Shown piece by piece: positions 51,192 through 58,236 of a stretch of DNA of 60,870 nt (position 1 is its first letter; each line of letters begins with the position of its first letter). Where the stretch lies: contig NZ_LR733556.1 in NCBI RefSeq assembly GCF_902506265.1, forward strand, positions 2,379,230 through 2,440,099. Direction: 5' to 3'. The DNA is from Flavobacterium sp. 9AF. Its GTDB lineage: Bacteria > Bacteroidota > Bacteroidia > Flavobacteriales > Flavobacteriaceae. The position numbers and the translations under genes are program-made. A model generated the notes under the pieces. The model had not been told where the DNA came from and did no database searches. It saw only the letters and a program-made list of their open reading frames with translations.

Positions 51192-51707
51192 CTACTTGAA
51201 ATTTACTATTTCTTTTTTTATTTGAATTAAAGCTAAATGAATTCTTTTTTCCACTGCTTTAACACTTATATTTAATTCTTCTGCAATTTCAGCATATTTT
51301 TTTCCATCAATGCGATGCATTAAAAAAGCAATACGCTGTGTTTCGTTTATAGTATTAATGGCTTTTATTAATTTTTTTTTAAATTCTTCTTGCTCATATA
51401 AAAATTCAGGATTTTCATTATGTCTTTCATCATTTACATTGTTTTTTGTGTATTCTAAAACCACTTTTTGATGAGAAACTACATTTAAGCTAGCGTTGTT
51501 AGCCACTCTATAAATATATGACTTTCCTTTTTCAATGGGTATATTTTTACAATTCTGCCAAAGCTTGGTAAAAGCTTCTTGAACTATATCTTCCGCTAAT
51601 TCTTCATTGCCAAATTTATATAATATATAATTTCGTAATGGTTTTACATTTTTTTTAAAAAAAGCAGTAAAAATTTTCTCCTCACAAATATTATTTTTCT
51701 CTTCCAT
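51192..51707 (-). CDS. ECF RNA polymerase sigma factor (FecI-like)
   Basis: The 171-residue product has sigma-70 region 2 (about 20-90: LRNYILYKFGNEELAEDIVQEAFTKLW, YIYRVANNASLN) and region 4 (about 115-165: RIAFLMHRIDGKKYAEIAEELNISVKAVEKRIHLALIQIK), with the linker and length of the FecI-like group in Bacteroidota. It directs transcription of target genes when released from the FecR protein. Likely targets are this operon and perhaps the divergent lipoproteins; no matched promoter pair was found. Confidence 0.93.
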   Translation of the reverse strand: MEEKNNICEEKIFTAFFKKNVKPLRNYILYKFGNEELAEDIVQEAFTKLWQNCKNIPIEKGKSYIYRVANNASLNVVSHQKVVLEYTKNNVNDERHNENPEFLYEQEEFKKKLIKAINTINETQRIAFLMHRIDGKKYAEIAEELNISVKAVEKRIHLALIQIKKEIVNFK

Positions 51708-51764
51708 TAAAAAAATATATAAAAACAGGTAGGGTAAAAGTTAATAGAACTGTTTTATATAAAA

Positions 51765-51772
51765 CAAATGTA
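51765..51772 (-). promoter_or_regulatory. -7 promoter element for the sigma factor operon
   Basis: CAAATGTA on the plus strand reads TACATTTG on the minus strand, a TAnnTTTG match 57 bases before the sigma gene start. Confidence 0.5.
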
Positions 51773-51806
51773 AAAAAATAAACTTAATAATTTAAATTTT
51801 TCTGAA

Positions 51807-51926
51807 ATGGGAATGCCGTTGAATAAAAAATCGTTTGAAGAAAAAAGAGTAAATTATGTAATTATACAATCTTTAATTTGGTGTTTAATTGTATTAGTTG
51901 CTTATAATTTGTTTTTATATAATTAA
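51807..51926 (+). CDS. Putative 39-residue membrane protein
   Basis: A short frame from ATG 51807 encodes MGMPLNKKSFEEKRVNYVII, then LIWCLIVLVAYNLFLYN, a charged start followed by one transmembrane helix. It ends 9 bp before the lipoprotein start at 51936 and points the same way. The regular topology and tight spacing make it a plausible real gene, but the frame could be chance in AT-rich DNA. Confidence 0.45.
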   Translation: MGMPLNKKSFEEKRVNYVIIQSLIWCLIVLVAYNLFLYN

Positions 51927-51935
51927 AATATTATT

Positions 51936-52970
51936 ATGCGTAAATTAATAAAAGTAGGATTTATAGGTGTTCTTTTTGTTTTGATCTTTGCTTGTCAAAA
52001 AGAAGAAAACGAAATTGTGCAAGATGAGACTAGTCTTTCGGCTAAAGCTCCTTTGTTTCGATTAATGTCTAGAGTGGCTCAAAATCCTACTTCACATGAT
52101 AATGTTTTAGATAACTCAAATTGTTTTACAGTGCAATTACCTGTAGAAGTAATTGTGAATGGACAACAAATTACTGTTTTGAATGCTGCAGGTTATCAGT
52201 TGGTTGATGATGCAATTAATGCTAATTCAAATGATGATGATATTGTAAATTTCGTTTTTCCAATAACCATTCAGTTTCAAAATTTTGAAAGCTTAATAAT
52301 TTCAAATGAAAATGATTTACATGATGTTTTGGAAGATTGTGAGGAAGAGGAAGATCATGATTCTCATGAAATTGATTGTGTCTCATTTGCATATCCAATA
52401 ATTTTTACTACTTACGATAGTATTAATCAAATAACAGGAAATATTACAATACATTCTAATCAACAGATGTATAATTTTCTACACGATGTGGATGAACAAT
52501 TATTACTTTCAATAGTTTATCCAGTTTCAATTGTTAACAATGCAAATCAAAATACGGTTGTGAACTCAAACGAAGAACTTGAAAGTTTTTTGGAAGATGC
52601 ATTAGAAGATTGTGGAAGTAATCAAAATAGTGGAATTACTCTTGAAAGTGTTATAACAGATGGATCATGGAAAGTCGCTTATTTTTTTAAGAATAACCAA
52701 AACCAAACATCCGATTTTAACGGTTATAATATTGTTTTTCTTTATAACGAAGATATTGAAGTTACAGGAAATAACAGTACTATAAATGGAGAATGGAAAA
52801 TTAATTCTAATTCGAGCGAAAGAAAATTAGAGATAGATTTAGATGGTAACGAGTTGGAACGATTGGAAGAAAAGTGGAAAGTAGTGGAATATTCTACTAC
52901 ACTTGTAAAATTACGTTTGGTAGGTCAAGGAAATGGCGGAAATAATTATTTGTATCTAGAAAAAAATTAA
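51936..52970 (+). CDS. Acidic lipoprotein with four internal repeats
   Basis: The 344-residue product has a lipobox IFAC (Cys20). Residues 63-226 hold four ~35-40 residue repeats (QLPVEVIVNG.., VFPITIQFQN.., AYPIIFTTYD.., VYPVSIVNNA..), each a P-[VI] strand followed by a helix with xNExxLxxFL. Pairs of repeats are bracketed by Cys63/Cys135 and Cys148/Cys226, and EEEEDHDSHE between them is a possible metal site. The C-terminal domain (about 235-344, GSWKVAYFFKNN...YLYLEKN) resembles the whole mature part of the next gene product. It is divergent from the FecI-like locus. Confidence 0.65.
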   Translation: MRKLIKVGFIGVLFVLIFACQKEENEIVQDETSLSAKAPLFRLMSRVAQNPTSHDNVLDNSNCFTVQLPVEVIVNGQQITVLNAAGYQLVDDAINANSNDDDIVNFVFPITIQFQNFESLIISNENDLHDVLEDCEEEEDHDSHEIDCVSFAYPIIFTTYDSINQITGNITIHSNQQMYNFLHDVDEQLLLSIVYPVSIVNNANQNTVVNSNEELESFLEDALEDCGSNQNSGITLESVITDGSWKVAYFFKNNQNQTSDFNGYNIVFLYNEDIEVTGNNSTINGEWKINSNSSERKLEIDLDGNELERLEEKWKVVEYSTTLVKLRLVGQGNGGNNYLYLEKN

Positions 52971-52993
52971 ACAAACAATTAAAAGCTATAAAC

Positions 52994-53461
52994 ATGAAAA
53001 GAATTAAAATTTTGCCATTATTGTTGCTCATTTTTATATTAAATGTAGCTTCAACATGTAGTAATGATGATGATGTATCTTCATCAAATCAAGACCCTAC
53101 TCCAGTTATAAATGCGGCTAGTCAAGGAACATGGAGGATTACATTATATGAAGATTCTGGAAATAATGAAACTGCAAATTTTGCAGGCTATAATTTCACA
53201 TTCGCAGCATCTAATGTTTTAACAGCTTCTAATGGAGTAAATACTTACACAGGAACTTGGTCTGTTACCAATACGGATGTAAATGATGATAGTTCTAGTA
53301 ATGATTTAGATTTTAATATAGCATTCCTTTCACCTGAAATGTTTTCAAATGAATTAACAGATGATTGGGATATACAATCCTATTCATCTACTAAAATTGA
53401 ATTAGTAGATGTAAGCGGTGGAAATGGTGGTACAGACTTTTTAACGTTTGAGAAGAATTAA
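52994..53461 (+). CDS. Lipocalin-like lipoprotein, paralogue of upstream C-terminal domain
   Basis: The 155-residue product has a lipobox ASTCS (Cys22) and one strand-rich domain: GTWRITLYEDSGNNETANFAGYNFTF, TGTWSVTN, WDIQSYSSTKIELVDVSGGNGG and FLTFEKN. The same order (GSWKVAYFF, FNGYNIVF, GEWKIN, KVVEYSTTLVKLRLVG.GNGG, YLYLEKN) forms the C-terminus of the preceding lipoprotein, so the two are related by duplication. It lies 23 bp downstream and is followed by a terminator. Confidence 0.65.
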   Translation: MKRIKILPLLLLIFILNVASTCSNDDDVSSSNQDPTPVINAASQGTWRITLYEDSGNNETANFAGYNFTFAASNVLTASNGVNTYTGTWSVTNTDVNDDSSSNDLDFNIAFLSPEMFSNELTDDWDIQSYSSTKIELVDVSGGNGGTDFLTFEKN

Positions 53462-53497
53462 AATTTGGTTTTTTATTTGTTGTCCCCAATTCTATTC

Positions 53498-53524
53498 AAA
53501 CCAGTCTTTTTATAAGACTGGTTT
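53498..53524 (+). terminator. Intrinsic terminator
   Basis: AAACCAGTCTT (53498-53508) pairs with AAGACTGGTTT (53514-53524) and a T-run follows. Confidence 0.9.
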
Positions 53525-53551
53525 TTTTATTTAAACAAGTTTTCTACTCAC

Positions 53552-53582
53552 TTTGAAACTTTTACAGTTTGTCTTATATTTG
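53552..53582 (+). promoter_or_regulatory. Canonical Bacteroidota promoter for ffh
   Basis: TTTG (53552-53555) and TATATTTG (53575-53582) are separated by 19 bp, the textbook -33/-7 arrangement. It supports ATG 53608 over the upstream TTG at 53569, which lies within the promoter. Confidence 0.75.
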
Positions 53583-53607
53583 CCACTTATTAAAATCAAA
53601 TACTATT

Positions 53608-54945
53608 ATGTTTAATAATTTAACTGATAAATTAGATAAGGCTTTTCATATATTAAAAGGACATGGTAAAATTACCGATGTAAATGTTGCGGATACTTTA
53701 AAAGAAGTTAGAAGAGCACTTTTAGATGCAGACGTTAATTTTAAAATAGCTAAAGATTTTACTGCAAAAGTAAAAGAAAAGGCAATAGGCGAGAATGTAT
53801 TAACTACTTTGCAACCAGGGCAATTATTGGTTAAGATTGTTAAGGATGAGTTAACCGAATTGATGGGAGGCGATGCTGCAGGAGTTAATCTATCTGGTAA
53901 TCCTACAGTAATTTTAATGTCAGGCTTACAAGGATCTGGTAAAACTACATTTTCTGGAAAGTTAGCTAATTTTTTAAAATCTAAAAAAGGCAAAAAACCG
54001 TTATTAGTTGCTTGTGATATTTATAGACCAGCAGCAATTAATCAATTGCATGTTGTTGGACAACAAATAGGAGTTGAGGTATATTCTGAACCAGAAAATA
54101 AAAACCCAGTTGAGATTGCTCAAAATGCGATCAAACACGCTAAATCTAATGGTTTTAATGTGGTTATTGTCGATACCGCGGGTCGTTTAGCTGTTGATGA
54201 AGAAATGATGACAGAGATAGCTAATGTACATAAAGCGATTCAGCCACAAGAAACCTTATTCGTAGTTGACTCCATGACAGGTCAAGATGCGGTGAATACA
54301 GCAAAAGCATTTAATGATAGATTGAATTTTGATGGTGTTGTTCTTACCAAATTAGATGGAGATACAAGAGGAGGAGCTGCAATTTCAATTAAATCTGTTG
54401 TAGATAAACCTATAAAATTCATTGGTACAGGGGAGAAAATGGATGCGATTGATGTTTTCTATCCTTCTCGTATGGCTGATAGAATTTTAGGAATGGGAGA
54501 TGTTGTCTCTTTAGTCGAAAGAGCGCAAGAACAATATGATGAAGAAGAGGCAAGAAAATTACAAAAGAAAATTGCTAAAAATGAGTTTGGATTCGATGAT
54601 TTCCTTTCACAAATTCAGCAAATTAAAAAAATGGGTAGTATGAAAGATCTTGTAGGTATGATTCCAGGTGCTGGGAAAGCCTTAAAAGATGTAGAGATTG
54701 AAGATGATGCATTTAAACATATTGAAGCGATTATTCAATCGATGACTCCAATAGAGAGAAGTAAGCCTTCAATTATAGATGTTAAGCGTAAAAATAGAAT
54801 TGCTAAAGGTTCTGGACGAAAAATTGAAGAAGTAAATCAATTGATGAAGCAGTTTGACCAGATGAGTAAGATGATGAAGATGATGCAAGGTGGTGGAGGA
54901 AAGAATCTAATGAAGATGATGGGAGGAATGAAAGGAATGAGATAA
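53608..54945 (+). CDS. ffh: Signal recognition particle protein Ffh
   Basis: The 445-residue product from ATG 53608 is the SRP GTPase. It has an N-domain helical bundle (1-90), P-loop GLQGSGKTT (106-114), DTAGR (189-193), TKLD (247-250) and a Met-rich M domain at the C-terminus (QMSKMMKMMQGGGG...MMGGMKGMR) that binds signal sequences and 4.5S RNA. It targets ribosomes making membrane proteins to FtsY. Length is normal for the family. Confidence 0.97.
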   Translation: MFNNLTDKLDKAFHILKGHGKITDVNVADTLKEVRRALLDADVNFKIAKDFTAKVKEKAIGENVLTTLQPGQLLVKIVKDELTELMGGDAAGVNLSGNPTVILMSGLQGSGKTTFSGKLANFLKSKKGKKPLLVACDIYRPAAINQLHVVGQQIGVEVYSEPENKNPVEIAQNAIKHAKSNGFNVVIVDTAGRLAVDEEMMTEIANVHKAIQPQETLFVVDSMTGQDAVNTAKAFNDRLNFDGVVLTKLDGDTRGGAAISIKSVVDKPIKFIGTGEKMDAIDVFYPSRMADRILGMGDVVSLVERAQEQYDEEEARKLQKKIAKNEFGFDDFLSQIQQIKKMGSMKDLVGMIPGAGKALKDVEIEDDAFKHIEAIIQSMTPIERSKPSIIDVKRKNRIAKGSGRKIEEVNQLMKQFDQMSKMMKMMQGGGGKNLMKMMGGMKGMR

Positions 54946-54949
54946 TATA

Positions 54950-54971
54950 AAGACGTGAATTTTCGCGTCTT
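54950..54971 (+). terminator. Intrinsic terminator after ffh
   Basis: AAGACGTGA (54950-54958) pairs with TCGCGTCTT (54963-54971) with one G-U, followed by a T-run to 54979. Confidence 0.85.
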
Positions 54972-55007
54972 CTTTTTTTGTATAAAATAACTACTAACAA
55001 CAACAAA

Positions 55008-55889
55008 ATGAATTTATTAGATGGTAAGAAGATTTCTGATGATATCAAAAATGAGATAGCAGCAGAAGTTTTGAAAATGAAAGAAAATGGCGAGAAGGTT
55101 CCTCATTTGGCAGCAATAATTGTAGGTAATGATGGAGCAAGTTTAACCTATGTAGGCAGTAAAGTAAAAGCATGTGAAAGGGTAGGTTTTGAGTCTACAT
55201 TAGTTAAAATGCCGAGTACAACATCTGAAACTGAACTTTTAAAGAAGATTAAGGAACTTAATGAGAATGATGCTATAGATGGTTTTATTGTTCAGTTACC
55301 TTTGCCAAAGCAAATAGATACACAAAAAATTATTTTAGCTATTGACCCAAGTAAAGATGTAGATGGTTTTCATCCTGAAAATTTTGGTAAAATGGCTTTA
55401 GATATGACTACTTTTATACCAGCTACTCCTTTTGGGATTTTGGAATTATTAGAAAGATATAATGTTGAGACGAAAGGTAAGCATACGGTTGTAATTGGGA
55501 GAAGTCATATTGTAGGAAGACCTATGAGTATTTTGATGGGACGAAAAGGCTTTCCTGGAAATTCAACTGTAACACTAACTCACAGTCATACAAAAAATAT
55601 TAATCAAATTACGAGTCAAGCGGATATTATTATTACAGCATTAGGAGTTCCTAATTATTTAAAAGCAGAAATGATTAAAGATGATGCGGTTATTATCGAC
55701 GTGGGTATTACTCGAGTAATTGATGAAAATTCTGAGAAAGGTTATAAAATTACAGGAGATGTAGATTTTGAAAATGTTTCTAAAAAGGCTTCTTATATAA
55801 CACCTGTGCCAGGTGGTGTGGGTCCAATGACCATTGCAATGTTGTTAAAGAATACCTTGTTAGCTAGAGAACAAAAAAGAAACAGATAG
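55008..55889 (+). CDS. folD: Methylenetetrahydrofolate dehydrogenase/cyclohydrolase FolD
   Basis: The 293-residue product from ATG 55008 (an upstream TTG in the terminator T-run is rejected) interconverts methylene-, methenyl- and formyl-tetrahydrofolate with NADP. The active-site pair Tyr48 and Lys52 lies in TYVGSKVKACERVG. DGFIVQLPLPKQ, KDVDGFHPEN and the nucleotide site VIGRSHIVGRPM follow, with PVPGGVGPMTIAML near the end. It is downstream of ffh, separated by a terminator. Confidence 0.96.
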   Translation: MNLLDGKKISDDIKNEIAAEVLKMKENGEKVPHLAAIIVGNDGASLTYVGSKVKACERVGFESTLVKMPSTTSETELLKKIKELNENDAIDGFIVQLPLPKQIDTQKIILAIDPSKDVDGFHPENFGKMALDMTTFIPATPFGILELLERYNVETKGKHTVVIGRSHIVGRPMSILMGRKGFPGNSTVTLTHSHTKNINQITSQADIIITALGVPNYLKAEMIKDDAVIIDVGITRVIDENSEKGYKITGDVDFENVSKKASYITPVPGGVGPMTIAMLLKNTLLAREQKRNR

Positions 55890-55969
55890 TTTATCTCATC
55901 ACAATTAAATATAAAATATTAATGATCTTTAGAAAACTTTTGAAACAAGTTGTATTTTATTATAAAACA

Positions 55970-55994
55970 AAAGTTGCTTTTTTAAAGCAACTTT
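55970..55994. terminator. Bidirectional intrinsic terminator
   Basis: AAAGTTGCTTT (55970-55980) and AAAGCAACTTT (55984-55994) are exact complements around TTT. T-runs lie on both strands, so it serves folD and the convergent small gene. Confidence 0.9.
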
Positions 55995-55996
55995 TT

Positions 55997-56197
55997 TTAT
56001 TTTTTTATTTTTTGATATTTATTGTTAAATGCGTATAAAGCAAATAATATTCCTGCGATACTTAGCCATATTAATTGTGAATTTATTGGAGCAGCAGGAG
56101 GATCGTCATCAGCAGGCGGATCAACTTGAGCAAAACCTACAAAGCTATACAATGACATAAGTATAGTCAAGTAAATAGATAGTAATTTTGAGTTCAT
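55997..56197 (-). CDS. Small secreted/membrane protein with Asp-Pro linker
   Basis: The 66-residue product has a signal peptide (to about GFAQ, residue 24), a short acidic linker (VDPPADDDPPAAPINS) and one C-terminal transmembrane helix (LIWLSIAGILFALYAF) ending in Lys. This signal/linker/TM/basic-tail form is common in Bacteroidota and recalls a short C-terminal sorting or anchoring signal. No function is known. Confidence 0.6.
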   Translation of the reverse strand: MNSKLLSIYLTILMSLYSFVGFAQVDPPADDDPPAAPINSQLIWLSIAGILFALYAFNNKYQKIKK

Positions 56198-56260
56198 TTT
56201 ATGATAGGTTAAAGTTAGCAGATAAATTGATTTTCATCAATATACAATTATATGAAAAAA

Positions 56261-57856
56261 TTATGTAATACGAAAATCTGAAGTAAAAAATAACTCAACT
56301 GTTGGATATTTTTGTTTAGTCATTTGGATTGAAAATTCGCTATCGGCTAAAAATACAAGTTGCCCGTATTTATCATGGCCTAAAAATTTCTGTTTAACAC
56401 GTCTAAATTCTTGAAACTCTTCATTTTTTGGATCCTTTGGCTTTACCCAACAAGCCTTGTAGGCAGGAAAATTTTCATAAATGCATTTTGCACCATATTC
56501 ATGTTCTAAACGGTATTGAATTACTTCATATTGTAAAGCTCCAACTGTACCAATTATTTTTCTTCCATTCATTTCTAATGTAAATAATTGGGCTACACCT
56601 TCGTCCATTAATTGGTCAATACCTTTTTCTAATTGTTTAGCTTTTAAAGGGTCAGCATTATTTATGTATCTAAAATGTTCTGGTGAAAAACTTGGAATAC
56701 CTTTAAAATTCATTTTTTCACCTTCGGTTAATGTGTCACCAATTTTAAAATTTCCTGTATCATGAAGTCCTACTATATCACCTGCATATGAAATGTCAAC
56801 AATTTCTTTTTTTTCTGCAAAGAAAGCATTCGGACTAGAGAATTTTACGTTTTTACCATGTCTCACATGTAAATAAGGTTTGTTTTTTTCAAAAGTTCCA
56901 GATACAATTTTAACGAAGGCTAATCGATCTCTGTGTTTAGGATCCATATTGGCATGAATTTTAAATACAAAACCACTAAATTTTTCTTCATCTGGCTCTA
57001 CCAATCGAGTATCCGATTCTTTTGCTCGTGGAGTAGGTGCAATTTCAATAAAACAATCTAATAACTCACGTACTCCAAAATTATTTAAAGCAGAACCAAA
57101 GAAAACGGGTTGTAATTCTCCGTCTAAATATTCTGATTCATTAAAATCGGGATATACTTCGCTAATTAATTCTAATTCTTCACGTAATTTTTTTGCTGGT
57201 TTTTCACCTATAATTTTTTCTAATTCTTTACTTTCAATATCAGAAAAAGCAATGGTTTCTTCAATGTTTTTTCTGCTATCTCCTTCAAATAAATTAATGT
57301 TTTTTTCCCAAATATTGTAAATACCTTGGAAATCATAACCCATTCCAATTGGATAACTTAAAGGAGTAACTCTCAATTTTAATTTCTGTTCTACTTCATC
57401 CATTAAATCAAAAGCATCTTTACCTTCACGGTCTAATTTGTTGATAAAGACAATCATTGGAATATTTCGCATTCTACAAACTTCAACTAATTTTTCAGTT
57501 TGTTCCTCAACACCTTTTGCAACATCAATTACTACAATTACACTGTCAACAGCAGTCAAAGTTCTAAAGGTATCTTCAGCAAAATCTTTATGACCAGGAG
57601 TGTCTAAGATGTTGATTTTTTTATCTTTGTAATTAAAAGCAAGAACAGAAGTAGCTACAGAAATTCCTCTTTGGCGTTCAATTTCCATAAAATCGGATGT
57701 AGCTCCCTTTTTTATTTTATTGCTTTTAACAGCTCCTGCTTCTTGTATAGCTCCACCAAATAAAAGTAATTTTTCGGTTAATGTTGTTTTACCAGCATCA
57801 GGATGTGATATAATGCCAAAAGTTCTTCTTTTCTTTATCTCTTCTTTAAAGCTCAT
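56261..57856 (-). CDS. prfC: Peptide chain release factor 3
   Basis: The 531-residue product is a translational GTPase that recycles RF1/RF2 from the ribosome. It has the P-loop SHPDAGKTT (17-25), switch II DTPGH (85-89) and NKLD (139-142), with the RF3-specific GAVKSNKIKKGATSDFMEIERQRGISV (residues 41-67) and C-terminal domains ending in VELFFTSDFRIT. Length matches the family. It is monocistronic with a TATATTTG -7 element upstream. Confidence 0.96.
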   Translation of the reverse strand: MSFKEEIKKRRTFGIISHPDAGKTTLTEKLLLFGGAIQEAGAVKSNKIKKGATSDFMEIERQRGISVATSVLAFNYKDKKINILDTPGHKDFAEDTFRTLTAVDSVIVVIDVAKGVEEQTEKLVEVCRMRNIPMIVFINKLDREGKDAFDLMDEVEQKLKLRVTPLSYPIGMGYDFQGIYNIWEKNINLFEGDSRKNIEETIAFSDIESKELEKIIGEKPAKKLREELELISEVYPDFNESEYLDGELQPVFFGSALNNFGVRELLDCFIEIAPTPRAKESDTRLVEPDEEKFSGFVFKIHANMDPKHRDRLAFVKIVSGTFEKNKPYLHVRHGKNVKFSSPNAFFAEKKEIVDISYAGDIVGLHDTGNFKIGDTLTEGEKMNFKGIPSFSPEHFRYINNADPLKAKQLEKGIDQLMDEGVAQLFTLEMNGRKIIGTVGALQYEVIQYRLEHEYGAKCIYENFPAYKACWVKPKDPKNEEFQEFRRVKQKFLGHDKYGQLVFLADSEFSIQMTKQKYPTVELFFTSDFRIT

Positions 57857-57870
57857 TACAATTTTTTTTG

Positions 57871-57878
57871 CAAATATA
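57871..57878 (-). promoter_or_regulatory. -7 promoter element for prfC
   Basis: CAAATATA on the plus strand reads TATATTTG on the minus strand, 15 bases before the prfC start. The rest of 57879-58236 is very AT-rich; no ORF, repeat or clear promoter for the adhesin gene was found in it. Confidence 0.5.
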
Positions 57879-58236
57879 TAATCTTTTGTAAAACCAATAT
57901 TTTTTTTTTATCGTATATAATAAGTGTAATAGATATACAATATATCTATAGGTTAAGTTTGTTCACCGATATTTCTTGTTTTTTTGTCGAAATTAATTTA
58001 AAATGATAAATTTATTATGTAGCTTTATTATAGAGGCTTAAGTAAATGTTAATAATCTTTTATTTGTTAAATAAATTATAATTTGTTACTTTGTAATAGT
58101 TTTAAATTTTTTAAAATATTTTAGATTTAAATGTAAGAATTATGATTTCTAAATATTTCTAAAATAATTAAAAAAATAAATTTTATCAGTAAGTTTAAAC
58201 TAAGTCTAATAATAGTATTTATCTAAATGCAGTAAT

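Noticed and set aside
53569..53607. TTG start extending Ffh
   Set aside because: It overlaps the canonical -33/-7 promoter; ATG 53608 gives the conserved MFNNLTDKL start.
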